A stretch of 64,000 bases of DNA from Phascolarctobacterium sp. (GCA_030531205.1 JAUNOC010000002.1:1-64000), one strand, 5' to 3'; positions 24,923 through 33,453 are shown, numbered from the stretch's first letter. Notes: generated by a model from the sequence alone, not told the origin. Translations and numbers: made by a program.

Positions 24923-27900
24923 ATGGCAAAGTTTTTTATTGACCGGCCGGTTTTCGCTATGGTGCTGGCTATCTTAATAACCCTGATGGGGGTGTTGGCA
25001 GGATTTTCCCTGCCCATTGCCCAATACCCGATTATCACCAAACCCCGTATTACGGTTTCCACAACTTATATGGGGGCAAGCAGTGATACGGTGGAAGGGG
25101 CGGTGGCCCAGGCCGTTGAACAAAAGGTTATGGGCGTTGAGAATATGCTGGATATGGATTCCATTTCCACCTCCACAGGCCAATATGAATTGCATGTACA
25201 ATTCAATCTTGACAAAAATGCGGACATTGCTTCCGTAGAGGTGCAGAACCGTGTGAGCCAGGCCTCCAGTTCCATGCCCAAGGAAGTTAATGCCTATGGC
25301 ATAACCACGGTTAAGGAATCCAGCGAAACCATTATGTATTTCGCATTGGTATCACCCAACAACACTTATGATTCCATGTTTTTACGTACCTATGCGGACG
25401 TAAATTTTTTGGATGCCATTAAGCGTATCAAGGGCGTATCCTCAGTTGAGGCCTATGCCCCGGAATATTCCATGCGAATCTGGCTTAATCCTGAAAAAAT
25501 GGCACAGATTGGGGTGACGGTGGATGAGGTTATTAACGCCATTTCCACACAGAACGTGCAGGCGGCGGTTGGTTCCATCGGTGACCGTCCCACCATTGCG
25601 GAGCAGGAAAGAACCTATTCCGCCTTCAGCCAGGGACGCTTGGAAACGCCGGAGCAGTTCGGCAATATTATTGTCCGCGCCCAAAACGGCTCTGTTTTGA
25701 AACTTCGTGACATTGCCAAAATTGGCCCTGCGGCCCGGAATGATGCTACAGTTTCCAAAATTAACGGCGGAGATGCGGCGGTGTTCCCTGTTTCTCTGAC
25801 CAGTGATGCCAACGCCTTGGATACGGTGGCAAAGATTAAGGAAGCCATTGCGGATGCCCAAACCCGTTTCCCGGACGACATTCAGCTTTTGGTGGTTCAG
25901 GACAACACCAATTTCATTAAAGAATCCTTGAACAAGGTTGCCCACACCTTTGTGGAAGCATTGGTACTGGTTATTCTTGTTGTATTTTTATTCCTCGGTT
26001 CCTGGCGGGCAACCCTCATTCCTATTTTGGCGGTGCCTGTGTCATTGGTAGGAACTCTCTCCAGTTTCGTTCTGCTGGGATTTACCATTAACACCCTGAC
26101 CGCCTTTGCCATGATTTTGGCAATCGGCCTGGTGGTGGATGATGCCATAGTGGTGGTGGAAGCGGTGGAACATCACATTCAGGAAAACGGACTTTCGCCG
26201 AAAGAAGCAACTTATAGGGCAATGGACGAAGTGTCCGGCCCGGTTGTGGCCATTGCCTTTGTATTGGCGGCAGTGTTTGTACCTGTTGCTTTCACGGGGG
26301 GGACGGTTGGCGAACTTTATAAACAGTTTGCCATTACGGTTTCCGTATCCATGCTGCTTTCCGCACTGGTGGCTTTAACTTTGACTCCGGCACTCTGTGC
26401 CTTAATTTTGAAAAAGGAAAACAAGGAAGAAATATTTACCGGGGTGATTGGCAGGGTTATCGGCGCCTTCAACCGCTGGTATGACCGCACTTTGGTGCAT
26501 TATATAAATGTAGTGGAAAGATGTTTGCACATCCGCAAGTCCGTGATGTGCGGTTTGGTGTGCATGTGCGTTTGCATCGGCTTTTTGGTGAAAATTACCC
26601 CCTCCGGCTTTGTGCCTAATGAGGACCAGGGGATGTCCGTTGCATCCTTCAGTTTGCCGGAAGGTGCCTCCACCATAAGAACGGTGCAGGCAATGGATGC
26701 TTATTCTGAAAAACTTCGTAAACTTCCCGGTGTGAACTATGTTTTGCAAGTTGCAGGTATAGATATTCTTTCCCGTGGTCATAAGGCAAACTGTGGTTTG
26801 CTTTTGACGGTTATGAAACCTTATGAGGAACGCTCAAATACTATTCAAGACATTATTCCTATGATGTGGGGACTGGGTGCGCAAATACCCGATGCTAATG
26901 TTATGGCCTTTCAGCCGGCAGCATTGCCCGGAGCATCTGATACAGGAACATTGGGATTGTATTTAATGAATTTGTCCGGCGAGGACTCCTTGCAAATGGG
27001 TGAACGGGCACAGGAATTTATTAAGGCCGCTATGGCAAGACCGGAAGTAGGTATGCTCTATACAACATTGAACACCAGCACACCTACCTATAATTTTGAA
27101 GTGGACAGGGAAAAGGCACAGCAGCTGGGCATACCCGTTGCCAGTGTATATAATGCTTTGCAAGTATTTTTAGGCGGTTATGAAGTCAATGATTTTAATG
27201 CCTTTGGCAGAACATGGAAATCTATTATTCAGGCCGGCCCTGAATACAGGCACAGCCATAAGGATATGCAGTTTATGTTCTTACGGAACGGGCAGGGGAC
27301 TTTAACACCTTTGAATACATTGGTTAAGGTTACCCCTACTAACAGTTCTTTGGTTATGACAAGATATAACGGAGCGAGGGCGATTAAAATTTCCGGTGAC
27401 CCGGCGGAGGGCTATTCCACAGGACAGGCCATGGAAGCCATCAATCAGGTCTGTGCGGAAGTATTGCCCACGACCTATATTCATGAATGGGTTGACCAGA
27501 GCCGGGATGAAATTGAAGCAGGCAGCAGTTCCACAAAGATTTATATAATTTCTTTAATATTTGTGTTCCTGTGTTTGGCGGCATTGTATGAGTCGTGGAC
27601 AATTCCTTTGGCGGTGTTAATGTCCGTACCCAGTGCGATTTTTGGCTGTTTCTTCAGTCAATATTTGCGGGGACAGAATAATGATGTGTATATGCAAATT
27701 GCTATGATTACCTTAATAGGTTTGGCAGCAAAGAATGCAATTTTGATAGTGGAATATGCTAAAATGAATTTGGAAAATGGGATGGAGCCCATTGCGGCGG
27801 CATTGGAAGCGTCCAAATTGCGTCTGCGTCCCATTTTGATGACATCTTTTGCCTTTATTTTAGGATGTTTGCCCTTGGCGATTGCCACAGGTCCGGGTGC

Positions 27901-28021
27901 AGGTTCCCGAATTTCTATGGGTAATGCGGTAGTAGGCGGCATGACCATCGCCACTGGCTTTGGTATCTTCTTAATTCCGGTGCTGTTTGTAGTTGTGGAG
28001 AACTTGTTTAGGAGAAAATAG
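24923..28021 (+). CDS. RND family multidrug efflux transporter (AcrB-like, HAE1)
   Basis: A 1032-aa inner membrane proton-driven pump of full length. N-terminal FFIDRPVFAMVLAI helix, large periplasmic loops, and transmembrane helix 4 with the proton-relay pair in GLVVDDAIVVVEAVE (near 400-415); the second half has the partner Lys in LIGLAAKNAILIVEYAK. It exports hydrophobic compounds directly to the outside through an adaptor and outer channel, strong evidence for a diderm envelope. GGAGG lies just before the ATG. Followed by a 1.2-kb gene-free repeat region. Confidence 0.96.
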   Translation: MAKFFIDRPVFAMVLAILITLMGVLAGFSLPIAQYPIITKPRITVSTTYMGASSDTVEGAVAQAVEQKVMGVENMLDMDSISTSTGQYELHVQFNLDKNADIASVEVQNRVSQASSSMPKEVNAYGITTVKESSETIMYFALVSPNNTYDSMFLRTYADVNFLDAIKRIKGVSSVEAYAPEYSMRIWLNPEKMAQIGVTVDEVINAISTQNVQAAVGSIGDRPTIAEQERTYSAFSQGRLETPEQFGNIIVRAQNGSVLKLRDIAKIGPAARNDATVSKINGGDAAVFPVSLTSDANALDTVAKIKEAIADAQTRFPDDIQLLVVQDNTNFIKESLNKVAHTFVEALVLVILVVFLFLGSWRATLIPILAVPVSLVGTLSSFVLLGFTINTLTAFAMILAIGLVVDDAIVVVEAVEHHIQENGLSPKEATYRAMDEVSGPVVAIAFVLAAVFVPVAFTGGTVGELYKQFAITVSVSMLLSALVALTLTPALCALILKKENKEEIFTGVIGRVIGAFNRWYDRTLVHYINVVERCLHIRKSVMCGLVCMCVCIGFLVKITPSGFVPNEDQGMSVASFSLPEGASTIRTVQAMDAYSEKLRKLPGVNYVLQVAGIDILSRGHKANCGLLLTVMKPYEERSNTIQDIIPMMWGLGAQIPDANVMAFQPAALPGASDTGTLGLYLMNLSGEDSLQMGERAQEFIKAAMARPEVGMLYTTLNTSTPTYNFEVDREKAQQLGIPVASVYNALQVFLGGYEVNDFNAFGRTWKSIIQAGPEYRHSHKDMQFMFLRNGQGTLTPLNTLVKVTPTNSSLVMTRYNGARAIKISGDPAEGYSTGQAMEAINQVCAEVLPTTYIHEWVDQSRDEIEAGSSSTKIYIISLIFVFLCLAALYESWTIPLAVLMSVPSAIFGCFFSQYLRGQNNDVYMQIAMITLIGLAAKNAILIVEYAKMNLENGMEPIAAALEASKLRLRPILMTSFAFILGCLPLAIATGPGAGSRISMGNAVVGGMTIATGFGIFLIPVLFVVVENLFRRK

Positions 28022-28400
28022 AATTTTAGGTATCAGGTTTGAGGGGTTAGGTATAATGCGGAATGCGTAATTCGCAATGCGTAATTATGGTAGGATGTTC
28101 CTGTGATTATAATTATGAATTAAGAATGCAGAATTAGGAATGATGGTAAGATGTTCCTGTGATTAGAATTAGGTTTCAGGTGTGCGGGGTTATGTGAACC
28201 CTCGTCCGCCCATAAAGGGGTAGACAGTCCAGTGGACTGTCGCCGAGTAATTTGGGTTTGTCCAGCGAGGTAAAGGACCGTCTAAAGGAACATAGAAAGA
28301 CGGTGGTGGGGTGAGCAATTAGGTTGATACTTTATCTTGGAAAAATGTCAAAGACCAAATAGCAAAGAATAAATATGGTAATATGTTCCGTTGATTAAAA
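28022..28400. mobile_element. Nested interspersed repeat copies, left-arm type
   Basis: Three core copies in a row: ATGTTCCTGTGATTATA at 28095-28111, ATGTTCCTGTGATTAGA at 28151-28167, and a partial ATGTTCCGTTGATTA near 28383, with GCGTAAT- and GAATTAGGAAT-type arrays between. The second copy leads into GTGTGCGGGG and a long GC-rich module (28176-28320, AACCCTCGTCCGCCC ... GGTGGTGGGGTGAGCAATTA) that is shared with 36415-36507. It contains an internal hairpin GACAGTCCAGTGGACTGTC. A matching right arm lies at 28875-28945. No ORF. Confidence 0.6.
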
Positions 28401-28421
28401 CTTTTTTTCGTTGTAGCAGAT

Positions 28422-28475
28422 AGGGAAATTTAGTCATTATCCTACGAAAATGACTAAATTTCCCTGTTTTTATTT
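28422..28475 (+). terminator. Strong 17-bp hairpin with T-rich tail, terminator-like
   Basis: AGGGAAATTTAGTCATT (28422-28438) pairs perfectly with 28449-28465 across a 10-nt loop and is followed by a long T-rich run. It lies 400 nt after the RND gene with no nearer ORF, so it may terminate the efflux transcript or belong to the repeat region. Confidence 0.5.
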
Positions 28476-28532
28476 TTCTTTCGCTTTTTATCCAGCGTTA
28501 AAAAGTGCTTGGAACAGCAAAATCTCATTTCT

Positions 28533-28615
28533 AATCTTACGTAAGATTGAGTAAATCTTACGTAAGATTAAAAACCACTTTTCATGCTTTTAACTGCGTT
28601 TTTATGACGAGTTAG
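28533..28615. repeat. Palindrome pair AATCTTACGTAAGATT with conserved tail
   Basis: The 16-bp perfect palindrome AATCTTACGTAAGATT occurs at 28533-28548 and again at 28554-28569, 5 nt apart. The following tail (28570-28615: AAAACCACTTTTCATGC, then TGCGTTTTTATGACG) matches 48659-48700, where another palindrome pair stands, so pair plus tail form a repeat unit with variable palindrome centres. Confidence 0.7.
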
Positions 28616-28663
28616 AATAAAAAAGCGTCAAAAAGTAAAACTGGAAAAATTTTCCGTGAGTGT

Positions 28664-28703
28664 CAATCTCATATTGAGATTGTTCTAATCTCAATATGAG
28701 ATT
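28664..28703. repeat. Palindrome pair CAATCTCATATTGAGATTG and its reverse complement
   Basis: CAATCTCATATTGAGATTG (28664-28682), a 4-nt gap, then AATCTCAATATGAGATTG (28687-28704). Each has perfect 7-8 bp arms with a 3-nt centre, and the second copy is the reverse complement of the first. Arms follow the AATCT...AGATT rule of the family. Confidence 0.7.
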
Positions 28704-28719
28704 GGACGTTAAAAAAATT

Positions 28720-28748
28720 AATTAGCACGTAAGTGCTAATTTTGTTTT
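28720..28748 (+). repeat. AATTAGCAC hairpin in the palindrome cluster
   Basis: AATTAGCAC (28720-28728), GTAA loop, GTGCTAATT (28733-28741) followed by TTGTTTT; could act as a weak terminator. It lies between two AATCT-type palindrome pairs. Confidence 0.5.
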
Positions 28749-28794
28749 CTGATTGAAATCATAAAAATTATTTTGTGGCGAAGGACGAAGGTGA

Positions 28795-28832
28795 AATCTT
28801 ATATAAGAGTTGGTGAGGTCTTATATAAGATT
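28795..28832. repeat. Palindrome pair with TCTTATATAAGA core
   Basis: AATCTTATATAAGA (28795-28808) and TCTTATATAAGATT (28819-28832) share a perfect 12-bp palindrome. Together they form one larger inverted repeat. Third AATCT...AGATT pair within 300 nt. Confidence 0.65.
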
Positions 28833-28874
28833 GAGCTTATGCCGAAAGAAAAATCGGCAAAAGCATTCAAAATG

Positions 28875-28950
28875 TGAAGTTCTCAATCCCCAGTCAGCCC
28901 TTATGTTCCTATTGCAGACAGCCCCTTCACCAAGGGGTCTTATTAGTTTC
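28875..28950. repeat. Right-arm copy of the interspersed element
   Basis: GTTCTCAATCCCCAGTC (28879-28895), then ACAGCCCCTTCACCAAGGGG (28918-28937): the same order as the right arm of the DUF559 element (3740-3800) and of the copy at 48936-49007. Here there is no DUF559 gene to its left; the 28.4-28.87 kb interval holds only palindromes. Confidence 0.65.
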
Positions 28951-28952
28951 AT

Positions 28953-29063
28953 CCTCACAATATATAATAGACATGAGATTTGATTTTATAACCAAAAATA
29001 AAATATTTTTCAAAATACCCTCACTATATAATAGACATGAGTTATGATTTTGCAACCAGAAAG
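28953..29063 (+). repeat. Direct repeat with TATAATAGACATGAG, 66-bp period
   Basis: About 45 bp is repeated once: CCTCACAATATATAATAGAC (from 28953) and CCTCACTATATAATAGACAT (from 29019), both continuing ATGAG ... GATTTT...AACCA. Each copy has a TATAAT (28963-28968, 29027-29032). The duplication lies upstream of the cryptic four-gene islet and may be promoter or operator duplication. Confidence 0.6.
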
Positions 29064-29135
29064 TGGAAAAAAATATTATTTATCCGTATTACTTATGCCA
29101 AATTTTTGACGAAATTTATGAATGTGTTATGGGAG

Positions 29136-29164
29136 TTGCAAATTGCTAAGAGTTACTATATAAT
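29136..29164 (+). promoter_or_regulatory. Promoter of the cryptic four-gene islet
   Basis: TTGCAA (29136-29141), 17-nt spacer, TATAAT (29159-29164), 27 nt before the first ATG. Confidence 0.7.
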
Positions 29165-29191
29165 AAGTAAAAAGGATTGAGGAGGATAGTT

Positions 29192-29815
29192 ATGTTTTTC
29201 GAAATATTACATGCTAATTTTGATTATGGAAATCTTTCAATCACAACAGTTCAAGAAAGTAAACCTTATAAATATAATACTATGGGGAAAAATACCACGA
29301 CGAGTATTATGGTCCCAGTATATCATTTAGTTGATTGTGTTTCTAATGTTGATTATGATTTAGAACATACTATTGTTGAGGTAAAGGAAGTTAATTCTGA
29401 AAATGAATTTAAATGGGGGAGAAAAGCTGTTGCTGCTGCTGTCGGAGGCGTTGTGCTAGGACCGTTAGGAGCTTTAGCTGCTGGAGCATGTTTTGGAAAT
29501 AAAAAAAACAGAATAGTTAATATTACTTTGTCGACAGGTCATAAGGTTCAATTGCGTGTTGATAAAGAAGCGTTTAAACTACTTCAAAAATTTTCTCAAT
29601 CTAATCTATCAAAAGCAGCTAAAAAGATCGCAGAAAATACTGTAAATGTCTCTAATGTGATGAGTAATAATTCTGAAGGTGAGATTGTAAATACTTGTTC
29701 TGATACAAAACAAAATGTTGAAGTTGGGTTTATTTCTGCACCAACAGCTGAAAAAGATGTTAGAAGAGATAAATGGTTAAAAAAAGTACGTCAAAAGAAT
29801 GGGGGAAATGTGTAA
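29192..29815 (+). CDS. Unknown islet protein 1, glycine-rich hairpin
   Basis: A 207-aa protein. The first half is beta-rich; a Gly/Ala hydrophobic hairpin follows (AAVGGVVLGPLGALAAGACFG, about 85-105), then KKNRIVNITLSTGHKVQLRVD, and a polar tail. This pattern of a PH-like strand set interrupted by a glycine hairpin is seen in small bacterial bPH/SHOCT-type proteins, but that is only a resemblance. GAGGAGG lies 8 nt before the ATG (an in-frame TTG at 29177 is disfavoured). First of four tightly spaced genes of unusually AT-rich composition; next start is 1 nt after its stop. Confidence 0.6.
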   Translation: MFFEILHANFDYGNLSITTVQESKPYKYNTMGKNTTTSIMVPVYHLVDCVSNVDYDLEHTIVEVKEVNSENEFKWGRKAVAAAVGGVVLGPLGALAAGACFGNKKNRIVNITLSTGHKVQLRVDKEAFKLLQKFSQSNLSKAAKKIAENTVNVSNVMSNNSEGEIVNTCSDTKQNVEVGFISAPTAEKDVRRDKWLKKVRQKNGGNV

Positions 29816-29816
29816 T

Positions 29817-30593
29817 ATGTCTGATGAAAATACGATGGGGTCTGTAGGGAATTGGTTTTTGGAAAAGGGATTGACTGGCGTTCGTAAGTTTTATGAGAAA
29901 AAAGTAGAGTTTATTAATAAGATTAGTGATATAAAACCTGAATGGACTTTTTATGATGGTACGATGTTGCAAGATTATGGGAAACAGCTTGTTGATGAAC
30001 TACATGAATTGGAAACGACGTTAGGGATTATGGGAGAACAAATAGAAGAAATAGAGAATAGAACATATGATATTGATAAAGATGATTTGGAAGAGATTGA
30101 AAGTACTAGAAATGAATTAAAACTTGCTCAGCAGACTGCTGATGATTGTATAGAGCGAATAAAAACTAAAGCAAGTGAGGTTGTTAAAAATTTGGCATTA
30201 GTTCCAGGAACGCTTGAACAATGTAAAAATATTGCTAGAGATTATGAGTTGGAAACAGATTTTGTAAAATATGAAATACCTATATTGGAAGCATATGAAA
30301 AAGGGGAGATGGATGTAGCGGATGATTTGATGTTTCATTATTATGATAAAATTAATGACAGTAGTGTGGTTGAACATCCGCTAATTTGTTTACGTTTTGC
30401 TGAAAAAATGAAAGAGATAGAAGTTTATGAAGATGCAATTAAGTTTATGTCAAAACCCATTTGCTGGCAACCTGAGAATATTGGGTATCATAAAACTTTG
30501 AAAGAATTGTATCAAAAATGTGGGAAACATGAAGCGGTACAAATTGAGGAGAAAATTATTAATTTGCTATCTGATGATGAAGGCGATAAATAA
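29817..30593 (+). CDS. Unknown islet protein 2, coiled-coil rich
   Basis: A 258-aa acidic protein without signal peptide or membrane segment. A short amphipathic N-terminus, two predicted coiled-coil stretches (about 55-90 and 95-130, rich in E, I, L and D), then a helical C-terminal half resembling helical repeat proteins. I do not recognise the family. ATG 29817 follows GGGGGA and lies 1 nt after the previous stop, so the pair is translationally coupled. Confidence 0.55.
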   Translation: MSDENTMGSVGNWFLEKGLTGVRKFYEKKVEFINKISDIKPEWTFYDGTMLQDYGKQLVDELHELETTLGIMGEQIEEIENRTYDIDKDDLEEIESTRNELKLAQQTADDCIERIKTKASEVVKNLALVPGTLEQCKNIARDYELETDFVKYEIPILEAYEKGEMDVADDLMFHYYDKINDSSVVEHPLICLRFAEKMKEIEVYEDAIKFMSKPICWQPENIGYHKTLKELYQKCGKHEAVQIEEKIINLLSDDEGDK

Positions 30594-30631
30594 TTGGCAA
30601 AGCAGTTGTGTTATGTAGGAAGGAGATCAAA

Positions 30632-30967
30632 ATGGAGGTTCGTGATAGTATTGGTATACCAATCGGGAGGTTCAATAAAACACCTGGTGGAATGTCGTTT
30701 AATTTAGCAGGTTCTCCACAACCCTCTTTTATTATGAGTAATCAGGGGGAAAATGGATTGGTCTTTCGCAGTGGAAATGGTATGGAATTTGGTAGGGTTA
30801 AAGTGGTTGGACCAAGTTGGAATAAACGATTTTTAAATGCATATACCGGTCAAGAAATTGGATCCATTTTAGGAAACGGTAAAATTGCTTCCTTTTGTGG
30901 AGCAAATGGGTTGCCGACTGGGGTTAGAGCATACAATGGTCCATGTGGGATAAGGATTGGGTGTTAA
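30632..30967 (+). CDS. Unknown islet protein 3, glycine-rich beta repeat
   Basis: A 111-aa protein built of short strands separated by glycines, with recurring IGxxxGxxI-type steps (DSIGIPIGRF, GQEIGSILGNGKIASF, NGLPTGVRAYNG). This suggests a small beta-sandwich or beta-helix. No known family. ATG 30632 has AAGGAGAT 7 nt upstream. Its 3' end overlaps the candidate start of the next gene. Confidence 0.55.
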   Translation: MEVRDSIGIPIGRFNKTPGGMSFNLAGSPQPSFIMSNQGENGLVFRSGNGMEFGRVKVVGPSWNKRFLNAYTGQEIGSILGNGKIASFCGANGLPTGVRAYNGPCGIRIGC

Positions 30968-31845
30968 TCTTGGAAAATACAATAGTTGATACTTCACGAA
31001 ATTCATATCTAGCTAACAATATTCTTACTTACAAACATCCGTTAGAGGATTTTGTGACAAAAGAGTTAGAAGACAGGCTTATTAGTGACAGTTACAAGAA
31101 TCAAATGATTGAGATGTATAAGGTGTTCGAGGAAGAAACACTAATGCCAGATTTGATAGGTAAGGCGATATTGGTTAACGAATCACAAATGCCTAATATA
31201 TATGCTCCATTTGCTAAATTTGGGCAGTTGCTTGAAATGAAGGTACCACCAGTATACCTTTTTGAGGGGTTGTATACTGATGTTAATGCAGAAGGACTTG
31301 ATAAGCCCTGGATTCAAATTACAGCTAGAACTCTTGAAAATTGCACGGCGGCTGAACTGGAATATTTAATTGCAAGACAGATGGTTCATATCAAACTTGG
31401 TCATATGAAGTATGAAATACTGTGTGAGCAATTTACAAAATCGATTGGTATTGCAACACAATATGGTTCGTCTTTAGTTTCTTTTTTTCCAGGAGCAAGT
31501 ACATTGACTCAAGGAGCGTCGGAATTATATTCATTAAATTTCCGTCTTTTAACGAGCCGTTGGAGTCGTGTTAGTGAGTATTCTGCTGATAGATGTGCGT
31601 TGGTATTGATTGGTTGGGACATTGAAACTGCTTTAGGGGCTATAAAAAAGCAAATTTTTAATTCTAAACTTTTGGCAGACAATCTTAAACTTTCGGGATA
31701 TCTTAGGCAAACAGAAGCAATATTGTCATTGAAGAGTCCGGTGGCTAAATATTCCGTAATGGATGAGATGTATCCATATGGACCATTTAGAATGAAAGAA
31801 TTAATATCTTTTGCAAGTTTGTATTCTGGCTTAAGTATACATTAA
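30943..31845 (+). CDS. Degenerate M48-type metallopeptidase
   Basis: A 300-aa protein whose central part follows the M48 peptidase layout: an ITARTLENCTAAELEYLIAR region, then RQMVHIKLGH (about 145-154) where M48 enzymes have HExxH-xxxGH, and downstream SEYSADRCAL (about 224-233), matching the third-ligand ExxAD motif. The first His and catalytic Glu of HExxH read Arg and Gln, so zinc binding and catalysis are probably lost while the fold is kept. One hydrophobic stretch (about 172-190) lies between. Start is uncertain: ATG 30943 (taken), GTG 30961 or TTG 30970. Last gene of the cryptic islet. Confidence 0.65.
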   Translation: MWDKDWVLILENTIVDTSRNSYLANNILTYKHPLEDFVTKELEDRLISDSYKNQMIEMYKVFEEETLMPDLIGKAILVNESQMPNIYAPFAKFGQLLEMKVPPVYLFEGLYTDVNAEGLDKPWIQITARTLENCTAAELEYLIARQMVHIKLGHMKYEILCEQFTKSIGIATQYGSSLVSFFPGASTLTQGASELYSLNFRLLTSRWSRVSEYSADRCALVLIGWDIETALGAIKKQIFNSKLLADNLKLSGYLRQTEAILSLKSPVAKYSVMDEMYPYGPFRMKELISFASLYSGLSIH

Positions 31846-32080
31846 TGATTGTGAAAAAGTTGAGAGATTTGTCGCGTAAATCGTATATAAAGTTGGGACG
31901 GAACTGCAAGAGAGTTCTATAATTTCTAAATAAAAAGCGGCGTGAGCCACATACTTCACTCCAGTCCGAAGAAATATAGCGTTTTGTGTAAAAAAAATCG
32001 CCTTTTGCATAGCAAGGGGCGATTTTTTATGTTATAATTTTTATGTTCTATTTCAAAAAAGTTTGGAGGGGAGAAAAATC
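31846..32080 (+). promoter_or_regulatory. Intergenic region before azgA: terminator and promoter
   Basis: Contains a small inverted repeat GAACT...AGTTC near 31905-31920, a terminator ATCGCC/GGCGAT with T run (31998-32028), and directly behind it a TATAAT (32033-32038) that would start azgA with a leader of about 35 nt and a GGAGGGG ribosome binding site. I looked for a purine riboswitch because the next two genes handle adenine and did not find its conserved loops. Confidence 0.55.
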
Positions 32081-33439
32081 ATGTTAGAAAAATTTTTCCA
32101 TCTGGCGGAAAATGGCACTACTTTGCGTACGGAAGTTATTGCCGGTATTACCACCTTTATGACTATGGCCTATATTTTGGCGGTTAATCCTGCCATTTTG
32201 AGTTGTGCAGGTATGGATGGCGGTGCGGTATTCGTCGCTACTTGTTTGGGCGCTTTTGTAGGCACGATGTTAATGGCTTTCTTATCCAATTATCCTTTTG
32301 CTTTGGCTCCGGGTATGGGTTTGAATGCCTTTTTTGCTTTTACAGTGTGCGGACAAATGGGCTATCCTTGGCAACTGGGTCTGGCTGCGGTGTTCGTGGA
32401 AGGTATTTTATTCATTATCCTTTCTTTGACCTCTGTCCGTGAGGCAATTTTCAATGCTATTCCTATGGGGTTGAAATGTGGTGTGTCCGCAGGTATTGGC
32501 TTGTTCATCGCTTTTATCGGTTTGCAGACCTCTAAGTTTGTGGTTGATAATCCTGCCACTTTAGTAGGTATTTACAACTTTAAGGCGGCTATTGCGGATG
32601 GCAGTATTCATTCCACCGGTATGGGCGTTATCCTTTGCGGTTTGGGTGTTTTCCTGATTGGTTTCTTAATGGCAAAGAAGGTTAAGGGCGCTATTTTAAT
32701 TGGTATAGTGGGAACTTATTTGGCAACGATTGTTTGTCAAATGACAGGTCTTTATGTTCCCAATCCGGCGGCAGGAATGTACAGCGCTTATCCTAATTTC
32801 AGCAACTTTGGTATTCCCAGTATTTCTTCCACTTTCTTTAAGTTTGATTTTTCTCAACTTTTCACATTTAATTTTGTAACTATTATGTTGACTTTTATGT
32901 TCGTTGATTTGTTTGATACATTGGGAACTTTAATTGGTGTAGCATCCAAGGCGGATATGTTAGACAAGCAGGGAAAATTACCCCGTATTCAAGGTGCTTT
33001 GTTAGCGGATTCCATTGCTACGGTGGCTGGTGCTGTTTTAGGTACAACAACGGTTACTACTTATGTTGAATCCAGTGCCGGTGTGGTTGAGGGTGGTCGT
33101 ACCGGTTTGACAGCCGTTGTTACTGCCGGTTTGTTCCTTATTTCTTTGATTTTTGCACCAATCTTTTTGGCAATTCCCGGTTTCTGCACGGCTCCGGCTT
33201 TGATTGTTGTCGGCTTTATGATGGCTTCCGGTTTGCTGAAGATTAATTTTGATGATATCGGCGAAGCGTTGCCGGCTTACATTGCGGCTATTGCTATGCC
33301 GTTCTTCTACAGTATTTCCGAAGGTATTTCTATGGGCGTTATTTCCTACACTGTGGTAAACCTTGTTGCGGGAATGAGAGTCAACGGTGTTATGTTGATT
33401 TTGACGGTGCTTTTTGTACTGAAATATATCTTTATTTGA
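32081..33439 (+). CDS. AzgA-type adenine/hypoxanthine permease
   Basis: A 452-aa NCS2-family permease of the AzgA/PbuG branch. Begins with TTLRTEVIAGITTFMTMAYI and NPAILSCAGMD, contains the GMGLNAFFAF and FDTLGTLIGVA signatures of this group, and about 12-14 membrane segments. It imports adenine, guanine or hypoxanthine with protons. The ATG at 32081 is supported by GGAGGGG about 9 nt upstream. The adenine deaminase gene follows after 14 nt, which favours adenine as substrate. Confidence 0.92.
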   Translation: MLEKFFHLAENGTTLRTEVIAGITTFMTMAYILAVNPAILSCAGMDGGAVFVATCLGAFVGTMLMAFLSNYPFALAPGMGLNAFFAFTVCGQMGYPWQLGLAAVFVEGILFIILSLTSVREAIFNAIPMGLKCGVSAGIGLFIAFIGLQTSKFVVDNPATLVGIYNFKAAIADGSIHSTGMGVILCGLGVFLIGFLMAKKVKGAILIGIVGTYLATIVCQMTGLYVPNPAAGMYSAYPNFSNFGIPSISSTFFKFDFSQLFTFNFVTIMLTFMFVDLFDTLGTLIGVASKADMLDKQGKLPRIQGALLADSIATVAGAVLGTTTVTTYVESSAGVVEGGRTGLTAVVTAGLFLISLIFAPIFLAIPGFCTAPALIVVGFMMASGLLKINFDDIGEALPAYIAAIAMPFFYSISEGISMGVISYTVVNLVAGMRVNGVMLILTVLFVLKYIFI

Positions 33440-33453
33440 TGTGAGAAAATATT

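Noticed and set aside
28422-28465. Insertion sequence terminal repeat
   Set aside because: The 17-bp hairpin has a 10-nt loop and T-rich tail; no transposase is near, so a terminator is simpler.
28022-29191. CRISPR array
   Set aside because: The repeats are palindrome pairs and nested element copies without regular spacers, and no cas genes are present.
31846-32080. Purine riboswitch upstream of azgA-ade
   Set aside because: The conserved loop and junction sequences of the purine aptamer are not found; only a terminator and promoter are seen.
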